Shown: positions 1 to 5,018 of the stretch, in pieces | Numbering within the stretch: the first letter of the stretch is position 1 | Layout of the letters: each line of letters opens with the position of its first letter | NCBI GenBank assembly: GCA_030667735.1 | Contig: DAOUVG010000134.1 | Coordinates: forward strand, 1 to 5,018 | DNA length: 5,018 nucleotides | Direction of reading: 5' to 3' | Origin: Dehalococcoidales bacterium | GTDB lineage: Bacteria > Chloroflexota > Dehalococcoidia > Dehalococcoidales > Fen-1064 | Program-made: the position numbers and the translations under genes | Notes under the pieces: generated by a model | What the model was told of the DNA's origin: nothing | Database searches by the model: none | The model's input: the letters and a program-made list of their open reading frames with translations, nothing else

Positions 1-120
1 CCAGGAAGGGGAAAAATATTATATCTGGGGGACACCCCCAGACCCCTGCCAAAGGGGGCTTCGGCCCCTCTCGGAAGAGGGGTGCCTCCTCTGGACTCCC
101 CTTTTTCAACACCCTCCTAG
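1..120. repeat. MITE-like inverted-repeat element, copy 1 (left end cut off by the window)
   Basis: This stretch aligns along its length with 1355-1468, with only scattered substitutions and small indels, so it is the right-hand two thirds of the same element. It ends in the terminal repeat at 102-120 (tttttcaacaccctcctag), which differs from the copy-2 end at two positions. Inside are an 8-bp GC-rich hairpin (24-31 with 35-42, loop aca), a 5-bp hairpin (43-47 with 53-57) and a 7-bp hairpin (65-71 with 76-82). It also carries a ggggc-ttcg-gcccc stem (55-68) that copy 2 lacks. There is no room for a transposase, so it would be non-autonomous. The final CTAG overlaps the stop codon of the leftward DinB-family gene. 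Copy status is seen directly; mobility is inferred. Confidence 0.85.
12..42 (-). terminator. possible intrinsic terminator for the DinB-family gene, supplied by the repeat
   Basis: Read on the minus strand, a perfect 8-bp stem (tctggggg / cccccaga, 3-base loop) is followed by an AT-only tract ending in five Ts (complement of 12-16). It lies about 75 bases past the DinB-family stop and in the correct orientation. The T-run starts a few bases after the stem rather than directly at it, which weakens the call. It may instead simply be part of the repeat's own folded structure. Confidence 0.35.
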
Positions 121-635
121 TGCGCCGGGACGTCCACGAAGCCGCACCGCTGTCCGCGCAGATAGTCTATCTGCCCCACGTGCAGGGCTATCTCGGTGGC
201 AATCCGGCTCATTACACCGCCGATTGTATCCGGTGGGCGGTCGGGCCGTGCCAGTTCCAGCATCTTCTCGGCAGGGAGTTGTTCGAGGAATTCCAGGGTA
301 TTCTTGCGCACGGTGTCAGCATAGGCACGGAGTACTTCCAGTTCGGGTGCCGGCCACGCCCGCAACTGCTCTACAGTATAACCGTAGCCGGACTCGTCGG
401 CAGGGGTGCCCAGCTTGCCGGCCCAGCCTTCGTCGTAAAGCCTGGGCTTTTGCCGGATGACCCGGTTAACGAAGAAGTCTTCCACCTGGGCGAAGTGCCA
501 CAGGATGAAAGCGATAGAGTTGCACTCATCGGTCGGCCGCCAGGCGGCATCCTCCTGAGTCAATCCCTCCAGTGACCGGTCAAGGTAGCCCCGGCTCTGG
601 TTCAGGGAAGCAATGATTATCTCCCTGGCATTCAT
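117..635 (-). CDS. DinB superfamily protein (putative metal-dependent enzyme)
   Basis: This encodes 172 residues, the normal size for the DinB/YfiT-like four-helix-bundle superfamily. Members bind a divalent metal with histidines; many are bacillithiol- or mycothiol-dependent transferases or stress proteins, and the substrate here cannot be told. Visible signatures are the N-terminal helix with WHFAQVEDFF (H47, E52) and the C-terminal EIALHVGQIDYLRG (E148, H152, Q155). The family often has HxxxH in the second motif; here the first His is E148, a variant that could still bind metal. No signal peptide or membrane segment is seen, so it is probably cytoplasmic. The ATG is preceded by AGGAGG (complement of 641-646) with 5-base spacing, and a strong promoter lies at 690-718. 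The stop TAG is shared with the CTAG at the end of repeat copy 1. Family confidence is high; function is unknown. Confidence 0.88.
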   Translation of the reverse strand: MNAREIIIASLNQSRGYLDRSLEGLTQEDAAWRPTDECNSIAFILWHFAQVEDFFVNRVIRQKPRLYDEGWAGKLGTPADESGYGYTVEQLRAWPAPELEVLRAYADTVRKNTLEFLEQLPAEKMLELARPDRPPDTIGGVMSRIATEIALHVGQIDYLRGQRCGFVDVPAH

Positions 636-689
636 GAAATCCTCCTATCTCTTGCTGGCTGGTATTATTACGGTGGTGCGGTTGATGTT

Positions 690-718
690 ATTCTACGTTC
701 ATGCCCGAAGGCTGTCAA
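690..718 (-). promoter_or_regulatory. sigma-70-type promoter for the DinB-family gene
   Basis: On the minus strand, TTGACA (713-718, perfect -35) is followed by a 17-base spacer and TAGAAT (690-695, 5 of 6 to the -10 consensus). Transcription would start near 683, giving a leader of about 50 bases before the ATG at 635 and its AGGAGG. It lies wholly in the gap after the NfeD-type gene, so the DinB-family gene can be transcribed on its own. No operator-like palindrome stands out around it. Confidence 0.8.
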
Positions 719-744
719 CGCTCAGGAGTCCGCCAACCTGTGTT

Positions 745-1164
745 CTATTCTACGCCGGTCGATTCGTCCTGGTCGGTATCACGCACGGTCAACCTCAGTC
801 CTTTCTGCCCGATGACGGTCACCTTCTTGCCGGGCCTAATCTCACCACTCTCCGTCTCCGCGGCCCAGAGTTCACCCCGTATCTTCACCTGCCCGGAAGG
901 ATTCAACGGACCTACCACTTTGCCCTGTAGGCCAATCATATCCGCCAGACCGACTACGGGCTTCACACTCAGGGCCTGGCTTGCCTGACGGTAGGTGTAC
1001 ACGTTCCAGATAGTCAGGGTAATCGATGTCGGTACCAGTGTCCATACCGGAAGATGGACGTTTATCTGCGGAAGCCCCCAGAGAACAACGGCGACCAGAC
1101 CCGCCTGCTCCAGCAGGCCGGTGAAAATCCTCCAGATAAGGAGACTTCTTACTGCGCTATCCAT
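745..1164 (-). CDS. NfeD-like membrane protein with C-terminal OB-fold domain
   Basis: This encodes 139 residues. Two hydrophobic segments (about 14-33 and 39-57) are followed by a soluble domain at about 72-128. That domain has the NfeD C-terminal pattern: GLQGKVVGPLNPSG, then GELWAAE, then IRPGKKVTVIGQKGLRLTV. This is the short NfeD form without the N-terminal serine-protease domain; such proteins normally work with an SPFH/stomatin partner in the membrane, but no partner gene is in the window. The frame is open back to 1287, adding 41 residues. I chose the ATG at 1162-1164 because it follows AGAAGAGGG, it starts directly before the membrane segments, and the likely promoter (1232-1261) would begin transcription near 1225, downstream of both earlier in-frame ATGs. 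The spacing from GAGGG to the ATG is short (about 3 bases). Confidence 0.82.
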   Translation of the reverse strand: MDSAVRSLLIWRIFTGLLEQAGLVAVVLWGLPQINVHLPVWTLVPTSITLTIWNVYTYRQASQALSVKPVVGLADMIGLQGKVVGPLNPSGQVKIRGELWAAETESGEIRPGKKVTVIGQKGLRLTVRDTDQDESTGVE

Positions 1165-1231
1165 TATCCCTCTTCTACGGGATGACAAAAATGATAAGTC
1201 TCCGGCCTTTCTCCTGTCGTCTCCAAACTCC

Positions 1232-1261
1232 ATTATAGCAGGGTGTGGAGTGCTATGTCGG
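1232..1261 (-). promoter_or_regulatory. sigma-70-type promoter for the NfeD-like gene
   Basis: On the minus strand, CCGACA (1256-1261, 4 of 6 to TTGACA) is followed by an 18-base spacer and a perfect TATAAT (1232-1237). The predicted start near 1225 leaves a leader of about 60 bases to the chosen ATG. The sequence just upstream of the -10 is CACCCTGCTA, identical to the outermost part of the MITE terminal repeat 68 bases away. Confidence 0.65.
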
Positions 1262-1274
1262 AAGTGAGTCTGTA

Positions 1275-1304
1275 TTGCAGGCGGCAAAATCCAGGTGCTA
1301 TACT
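1275..1304 (+). promoter_or_regulatory. weak candidate promoter for the gatC operon
   Basis: TTGCAG (1275-1280, 3 of 6) is followed by an 18-base spacer and TATACT (1299-1304, 5 of 6). The last two bases of the -10 are the first two of the MITE's bordering CTAG. If real, transcription would start just inside the element and the whole element would be in the gatC leader. The -35 is poor, so this is only a suggestion. Confidence 0.3.
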
Positions 1305-1468
1305 AGCAGGGTGATGAAAAACCCTTTCGACCATCCCCCTAACCCCCTTCCTAGCCAGGAAGGGGGAAAATATTGTATCTGGGGGACACCCCCAGACCCC
1401 TGCCATAAGGGGGCGCCTCTCAGAAGAGGCAGTGCCCTCTGGACTCCCCTTTTTCAGCACCCTGCTAG
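1303..1468. mobile_element. complete 166-bp MITE-like element with 19-bp terminal inverted repeats (copy 2)
   Basis: The left end, ctagcagggtgatgaaaaa (1303-1321), and the right end, tttttcagcaccctgctag (1450-1468), are inverted repeats matching at 18 of 19 positions. Both ends carry CTAG, which could be a 4-bp target duplication (IS5-family elements duplicate YTAR sites) or, with a TA target, partly element sequence. Four hairpins fill the interior: a perfect 10-bp stem (1343-1352 with 1357-1366, loop agcc), an 8-bp stem (1378-1385 with 1389-1396), a 5-bp stem (1397-1401 with 1408-1412) and a 6-bp stem (1415-1420 with 1425-1430). No protein of meaningful length is encoded, so it must depend on a transposase elsewhere. 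The repeated copy at 1-120 supports mobility. Assignment to a transposase family is inference. Confidence 0.85.
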
Positions 1469-1522
1469 ACCAGCGCTTACTGGTCAAGCGTAATTATAAA
1501 GCATAGAAATACGAGGTAGGCA

Positions 1523-1810
1523 ATGAAGCTTTCCCGCGAAGAAGTACTGCATATTGCCAGGTTGGCGCGTCTGGGACTGAGCGACGAGGAGGTCGAGACG
1601 GTCAGGGAGCAGCTATCCAACATCCTGGAGAACTTCGAGGTACTGCAGACAGTAGACACGGACGATGTGCCACCGACGGCACAGTCCATCCACCTGAGCA
1701 ACGTGCTCAGGAAGGACGAGGAGTGCGCCTCCTTCACGCAGGAGGAGATATTGGCCAACGCGCCCCAGAAGGAAGACGGCTTCTTCAGGGTCCGGGCCGT
1801 CCTCGAGTAA
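1523..1810 (+). CDS. gatC: Asp-tRNA(Asn)/Glu-tRNA(Gln) amidotransferase subunit C
   Basis: This encodes 95 residues, the standard GatC length. GatC is the small subunit of GatCAB, which converts mischarged Glu-tRNA(Gln) or Asp-tRNA(Asn) to the Gln or Asn form in bacteria lacking the matching synthetase. GatC stabilises GatA by wrapping around the GatA-GatB interface. The N-terminal helix [18 protein letters not shown] and the conserved C-terminal pattern, LRKDE then [20 protein letters not shown], are typical. The ATG has gaggt six to seven bases upstream. The stop TAA overlaps the next gene's ATG in TAATG, implying translational coupling. gatA follows one gene later; gatB is absent from the window. 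Confidence 0.96.
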   Translation: MKLSREEVLHIARLARLGLSDEEVETVREQLSNILENFEVLQTVDTDDVPPTAQSIHLSNVLRKDEECASFTQEEILANAPQKEDGFFRVRAVLE

Positions 1811-2442
1811 TGGCTGTTGACCGATTGTACCGGAAAGGTCTCTTTCTCGAGTACCTTACCGTCGGTTACAACGTTGCCGAGGCGGCTGTCTCGATTGTGC
1901 TCGGTGTGATTGCCGGCAGCATCGCCCTGGTGGGATTCGGACTTGATAGCATCGTGGAGTCGCTGTCAGGGTTGGTGATAATCTGGCGGTTGAGACAGCA
2001 CGGGAAGATATCCGCCGAAGCGGAAGAAAGGCTGGAGCAAAGGGCTACCCGCTTCATCGCGATTACGTTCTTTATACTCGGTGGCTATGTGTTATTTGAA
2101 TCAGTACAGAAGCTGGTGCTCGCAGAGGTCCCGGAAGCCTCCCTCGGCGGGATAGTAGTTGCCCTGGTATCCCTGGTTACAATGCCTCTACTGGGCTGGC
2201 AGAAATACCGTACTGGCAAGCAGATTGGTAGTCGAGCCTTGGTTGCCGACTCAAAGGAGACACTGGCCTGCGCTTTTCTATCAGTAGCGCTATTGTTTGG
2301 CCTGGGGGCCAACTACCTGTTCGGCTTCTGGCAGGCGGACCCTATAGTGGGCATTGTCATTACTGTATTCCTGTTCCGGGAAGGGTGGGAAGGCTGGAGA
2401 GAAACTAACGAGGAGGGGGCTGAAGTTGACTACCGACCATGA
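1810..2442 (+). CDS. TMEM163-like cation transporter (CDF-related, no cytosolic C-terminal domain)
   Basis: This encodes 210 residues with about six membrane segments (roughly 14-34, 38-60, 82-103, 112-129, 151-171, 177-190). It matches the transmembrane part of the cation diffusion facilitator family, which exports divalent metals such as zinc by proton exchange. The segment-2 site reads FGLDSIVE (D46-xxx-E50), equivalent to the metal-binding H/D-xxx-D of classical members. The segment-5 site reads [13 protein letters not shown] (D147, E150, C154) instead of the usual H/D-xxx-D. GLDS-type segment 2, ADxxET..C and WQADPIVG are the pattern I associate with TMEM163-like relatives. The cytosolic domain of classical CDF proteins is missing. 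An in-frame ATG at 1723 exists inside gatC, but the ATG at 1810, overlapping the gatC stop, is preferred because homology begins there. The end overlaps gatA by 17 bases. The metal transported is unknown. Confidence 0.82.
   Translation: MAVDRLYRKGLFLEYLTVGYNVAEAAVSIVLGVIAGSIALVGFGLDSIVESLSGLVIIWRLRQHGKISAEAEERLEQRATRFIAITFFILGGYVLFESVQKLVLAEVPEASLGGIVVALVSLVTMPLLGWQKYRTGKQIGSRALVADSKETLACAFLSVALLFGLGANYLFGFWQADPIVGIVITVFLFREGWEGWRETNEEGAEVDYRP
2411..2419 (+). promoter_or_regulatory. strong ribosome binding site that sets the TTG start of gatA
   Basis: AGGAGGGGG lies inside the end of the transporter gene. The TTG at 2426-2428 follows at a spacing of 6 to 9 bases, depending on which purines pair. 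It supports TTG over the upstream in-frame ATG at 2354, which would add 24 residues unlike GatA. The nearby ATG at 2439 is in another frame. Confidence 0.8.
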
Positions 2443-3889
2443 CCAGCTAACGATTCACGAAGCGCACCGTCTGCTTGAGGAAAGAAGGTTCTCCTCAGTA
2501 GAGCTGACCAGGGCTTGTCTTGACCGTATACGCTATCTTGACGAGAGGGTCGGTGCCGTGGTGACTGTCACCGAGGAGCTTGCCCTCCGGCAGGCGGCGG
2601 AGGCCGATAAGCGCATTGCTGCCGGTGATGCCGGTCCACTCACCGGTGTGCCGATGCTGGTCAAGGACAATATGTGCACCAGAGGAGTCCTTACCACCTG
2701 CTCCTCGAAAATGCTTGAAAGTTTCGTTCCACCATATAACGCGACCGTAGTTGACAAACTCGAAGAGGCGGGGGCGGTAATCATCGGCAAGGCCAATATG
2801 GACGAGTTCGCCATGGGCTCGTCAACGGAGCATTCTGCCTTTTCCCCTACTCATAACCCCTGGGACCTGTCCCGAGTACCGGGGGGAAGCAGTGGGGGCT
2901 CTGCCGCTGCCGTGGCTGCCGGTGAAGCCATCTTTGCGCTTGGCTCGGATACCGGGGGCAGTATTCGCCAGCCGGCCGGTTTCTGCAGCGTCACCGGGTT
3001 GAAGCCCACCTACGGCCGGGTGAGCCGCTACGGCCTGGTCGCGTTTGCCAGTTCGCTGGACCAGATTGGCCCGCTGACGCAGGATGTTACCGACTGCGCC
3101 CTGGTGATGAACGCCATCGCCGGCCACGATAACCGGGATTCCACGTCCGCTCCTATACCTGTTCCCGACTATACACAGTGCCTCAACGGGGACGTGAAGG
3201 GACTGAAAATTGGCATTCCGAAGGAGTATTTCGTCGAGGGGATGCAGCCGGAGGTCGAGGACACGATAAGGGCGGCAATCGGCCAGCTTGAGAAACTGGG
3301 GGCCAGCATCGATTGGGAGGTCTCCCTGCCGCACACCCGTCATGCCCTGGCGGTATACTATGTTATTGCCCCCTCCGAGGCCTCGGCGAACCTGGCCCGC
3401 TACGATGGCACCACGTACGGCTTTCGCTATAAGGACGGGGAAAGTATGTGGGATACGATGGAGAAGACGCGGCAGTTCGGCTTCGGGGCCGAGGTCAAGC
3501 GGCGCATCATGCTCGGTACCTACGCCCTGTCCGCCGGCTACTATGACGCCTACTACCTGAAAGCACAGAAGGTGCGTACCCTGATACGGCGGGAGTTCGA
3601 CGAAGCCTTCGAGAAATTCGATGTCCTGGTTACTCCCACCTCGCCCACGGTGCCGTTCACTATGGGAGAGAAGCTGGACGACCCGGTGCAGATGTACCTC
3701 TCGGATGTCTGTACCCTGCCGATTAATATTGCCGGCCTGCCCGCAATCTCGATACCGGCCGGCTTCGCCGACGGTCTGCCGATAGGTATGCAGATAATCG
3801 CCAAACCATTTGCCGAGGAGACCATCCTCAGAATTGCCCATGCGTTTCAGCAGGCGACGGACTGGCATGAAAAGAGGGCGAGGATTTAA
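2426..3889 (+). CDS. gatA: Asp-tRNA(Asn)/Glu-tRNA(Gln) amidotransferase subunit A
   Basis: This encodes 487 residues from the TTG start, close to the usual GatA length of about 485. GatA is the glutaminase of GatCAB: it releases ammonia from glutamine, which travels to GatB to amidate the mischarged tRNA. It is an amidase-signature enzyme, and the full Ser-cisSer-Lys triad is visible: K80 in [10 protein letters not shown]155 in VPGGSSGGS and S179 in [13 protein letters not shown]. This matches K79/S154/S178 of characterised GatA shifted by one residue. The C-terminal part ([16 protein letters not shown], then [22 protein letters not shown]) is typical and complete. It overlaps the preceding transporter gene by 17 bases and is probably translated from the same message as gatC. 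gatB does not follow; instead an AT-rich gene begins 26 bases after the stop. No terminator is seen between them. Confidence 0.97.
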   Translation: MTTDHDQLTIHEAHRLLEERRFSSVELTRACLDRIRYLDERVGAVVTVTEELALRQAAEADKRIAAGDAGPLTGVPMLVKDNMCTRGVLTTCSSKMLESFVPPYNATVVDKLEEAGAVIIGKANMDEFAMGSSTEHSAFSPTHNPWDLSRVPGGSSGGSAAAVAAGEAIFALGSDTGGSIRQPAGFCSVTGLKPTYGRVSRYGLVAFASSLDQIGPLTQDVTDCALVMNAIAGHDNRDSTSAPIPVPDYTQCLNGDVKGLKIGIPKEYFVEGMQPEVEDTIRAAIGQLEKLGASIDWEVSLPHTRHALAVYYVIAPSEASANLARYDGTTYGFRYKDGESMWDTMEKTRQFGFGAEVKRRIMLGTYALSAGYYDAYYLKAQKVRTLIRREFDEAFEKFDVLVTPTSPTVPFTMGEKLDDPVQMYLSDVCTLPINIAGLPAISIPAGFADGLPIGMQIIAKPFAEETILRIAHAFQQATDWHEKRARI

Positions 3890-3915
3890 GGGGAAGTCCA
3901 CGGGACACAAATGAT

Positions 3916-4806
3916 ATGAGTGAGGATTTTATTCGTTACTATATTAGTGGTATTCACTTCTCTATGTTGGAAACTGTTCAGAGGGAAAGTGGTAGATTTG
4001 AAGAATGGGAACTGTCGCAAGGTTCATATTTTGTTCTAAGCAAGAGCTACGGATATAGAGCTGATTCTATGCCAACGCATGATAAGCTATTGTTAAAAGC
4101 ACTGGCGAAACTCTCGGTGATTGCCGAGACGAGACAACCCACAAGAGTGAAACCATCAATTCTATGGGCAAGAGCCTCGAATATTGCTGATATACTGACT
4201 CTCTTGTCACTCGCTCGTGGGAGATACTATCCTGTAATGATTGAGAATAATCTTGGACAGACTCACGGCATTAATTGGGGTTTGATTGCTGAAGAACTTG
4301 AGGGTAGTTGGGATATTGTTCCGATTGATAACTTGGGAGGATTCATTTCTCAAGCACTTACATATATTGACAATAATCCGAGTTGGTTGGAAGAAAGCGG
4401 TTTTATCCCAAGTGTATATTGGTTTACGCAAGCTCAGAAAAGCTGCTTTACCGCTCCTTCAATTCTCGAAATGGGACTATATTGGGTTAGTCTAGAGACG
4501 TTAGCTAAGGCTCATAATGATAATAACGGATTGGGGATAAAGAAAAAAGATAAACGTGTCAAGCGTTTCATTTGGGACAAAGGTTATACCGGGGAGGCTT
4601 GGGATTTCTTAGATAAAGCCATTGATGATTGGTATATTGCGAGGAATGATGCGTTCCACGAGGGCAAGGAGAAATTATCTTTCGACTTACTAGCTAAAAG
4701 GGGAAAGCAAATTCGTGATTTTACGAGTTTGGTATTTGTCGAAATGCTCCCAAAACAAGAAGATGCCGGAAAAAATGAAATCGCTACACGAATGCAGAAG
4801 TATTAA
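3916..4806 (+). CDS. HEPN-domain protein, probably an RNase of defence or toxin type
   Basis: This encodes 296 residues that I do not recognise as a named family. The C-terminal part looks like a HEPN domain: a helix ILEMGLYWVSLETLAKA (about 183-199), a basic linker (GIKKKDKRVKR, 207-217), then IARNDAFHEGK with R243-N-D-A-F-H248. This fits the R-X4-6-H motif, with a polar residue after Arg, that forms the RNase site in HEPN dimers. The position of the HEPN domain resembles ApeA-like proteins. The first 180 residues have no motif I can name and could be a sensor or binding domain. No membrane segments are seen. The gene is far more AT-rich than gatA (a sampled line is 33% against 68% GC) and has only a weak ribosome binding site (cggga around 3901-3905), both signs of foreign origin. 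It could be read through from gatA. The HEPN call is from motif and helix pattern only; a defence role is inferred. Confidence 0.7.
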   Translation: MSEDFIRYYISGIHFSMLETVQRESGRFEEWELSQGSYFVLSKSYGYRADSMPTHDKLLLKALAKLSVIAETRQPTRVKPSILWARASNIADILTLLSLARGRYYPVMIENNLGQTHGINWGLIAEELEGSWDIVPIDNLGGFISQALTYIDNNPSWLEESGFIPSVYWFTQAQKSCFTAPSILEMGLYWVSLETLAKAHNDNNGLGIKKKDKRVKRFIWDKGYTGEAWDFLDKAIDDWYIARNDAFHEGKEKLSFDLLAKRGKQIRDFTSLVFVEMLPKQEDAGKNEIATRMQKY

Positions 4807-4858
4807 TTACTTCGGTTAGTAGTGATTCTTTGGTATAAGTTCAAATAGACAGTCGTAG

Positions 4859-4876
4859 AGAGGCGAAGCCCCTTTT
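4859..4876 (+). terminator. weak candidate terminator after the HEPN gene
   Basis: A short stem (gaggc with gcccc, loop gaa, one mismatch) runs straight into five Ts at 4872-4876, about 50 bases after the HEPN stop. The stem is short and imperfect, so this is a low-confidence call. Confidence 0.25.
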
Positions 4877-4888
4877 TAGTAACTATTC

Positions 4889-5018
4889 CCCCTTCCCCAC
4901 CTGGGGAAGGGGCAGGTGGTCCGTCTGGGCCACACGGGATAGGGCCTCCACCAATGAGAAGCCTCTGTTGAGGTAGAGACGAATCAAGGGGGACACCCCC
5001 TTGAAATCCCTGTTCCAG
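4889..5018. repeat. divergent hairpin-rich repeat related to the MITE-like elements (cut by the window end)
   Basis: It shows the same order of parts as copy 2, though diverged. There is a perfect 10-bp stem (ccccttcccc 4889-4898 with 4903-4912, 4-base loop), then a 7-bp stem with one G-T pair (4916-4922 with 4927-4933). A perfect 9-bp stem follows around the shared gggggacaccccc core (4984-4992 with 4996-5004, loop aca). The bases flanking the core are tcaa/ttga here and tct/aga in copies 1 and 2, so the pairing is kept while the sequence changes. No CTAG-bordered terminal repeat like those of copies 1 and 2 is found at its left side, and the right side is outside the window. It has no coding potential. 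Confidence 0.6.

Larger units (their letters stand above)
1165..1522. other. divergent intergenic region between the NfeD-like gene and gatC
   Basis: This 358-base gap holds no gene. From left to right it contains the leader and promoter of the leftward NfeD-like gene, a weaker candidate rightward promoter, the 166-bp MITE-like element (1303-1468), and about 54 bases leading to gatC. The last part is AT-rich (taattataaagc near 1491) but gives no well-spaced -35/-10 pair. The gatC ribosome binding site is gaggt at 1513-1517. Confidence 0.8.

Noticed and set aside
120..575. 151-codon plus-strand frame opposite the DinB-family gene
   Set aside because: It is the antisense shadow of a gene with clear family motifs, ribosome binding site and promoter; its translation has no recognisable domain.
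1165..1287. Longer N-terminus for the NfeD-like protein (starts at 1287 or 1233)
   Set aside because: A good TATAAT promoter at 1232-1237 would begin transcription downstream of both starts, and the added residues are not NfeD-like.
1233..1493. Open frames of 82-84 codons on both strands across the MITE-like element
   Set aside because: They run through hairpins and terminal repeats with no start context or recognisable domains; the element is better explained as non-coding.
1491..1506. Promoter directly upstream of gatC using TATAAA at 1495-1500
   Set aside because: The best -35-like hexamer (TTACTG, 1477-1482) is only 12 bases away, too short for a sigma-70 promoter.
1723..1809. Upstream in-frame start for the transporter inside gatC
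   Set aside because: The extra 29 residues are gatC read in another frame, and the ATG at 1810 overlapping the gatC stop fits coupled translation and the start of homology.
2354..2425. Upstream in-frame ATG start for gatA, adding 24 residues
   Set aside because: The added residues are unlike GatA N-termini and overlap the transporter's conserved C-terminal part; the TTG at 2426 has a strong ribosome binding site and gives the usual length.
2822..3910. 362-codon open frame on the minus strand, antisense to gatA
   Set aside because: It lies entirely opposite the strongly conserved gatA, its translation resembles no protein family, and long antisense frames are common opposite GC-rich genes.
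4889..5018. CRISPR array or structured RNA gene (tRNA or rRNA piece)
   Set aside because: There are no evenly spaced direct repeats and no tRNA- or rRNA-like consensus; the hairpins match the element family at 1-120 and 1303-1468.

Overview
The window looks like a chromosomal stretch from a GC-rich, probably uncultured bacterium. Chloroflexota (Dehalococcoidia-like) is my best guess, from the style of the proteins and the hairpin-rich 'gggggacaccccc' repeats. That assignment is inference; no rRNA or other marker is present. Six genes are supported. Two point left: a DinB-superfamily protein (117-635) and a small NfeD-type membrane protein (745-1164). Four point right: gatC (1523-1810), a TMEM163-like cation transporter (1810-2442), gatA (2426-3889) and a HEPN-domain protein (3916-4806).

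Left part (1-1164): both leftward genes have a recognisable promoter. The DinB gene has a near-consensus TTGACA-17-TAGAAT promoter in the gap behind the NfeD gene. Its stop codon lies in the CTAG that borders a small inverted-repeat element running off the window's left edge.

Divergent intergenic region (1165-1522): this holds the NfeD promoter, a weaker candidate rightward promoter, and a complete 166-bp MITE-like element with 19-bp terminal inverted repeats bounded by CTAG. It sits upstream of gatC, so if the rightward promoter is real the element lies in the leader of the gatC mRNA. The DinB-side repeat is a second copy of the same element.

Right part (1523-3889): gatC, the transporter and gatA form a tightly packed operon. 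The first junction is a TAATG stop/start overlap; the second is a 17-bp overlap in which gatA starts at TTG behind a strong ribosome binding site. GatC and GatA are two subunits of the tRNA-dependent amidotransferase GatCAB; gatB is not in the window. A membrane transporter between them is an odd arrangement.

Far right (3890-5018): base composition falls abruptly. Two sampled lines are about 68% GC in gatA and 33% GC in the next gene. The AT-rich gene encodes a 296-residue protein with a HEPN RNase-type motif (R243-X4-H248) and looks horizontally acquired. After it comes a third, divergent hairpin-rich repeat that runs off the right edge. The best candidate for something undescribed is this HEPN protein, a possible defence or toxin RNase; the mobile mini-element family is second.
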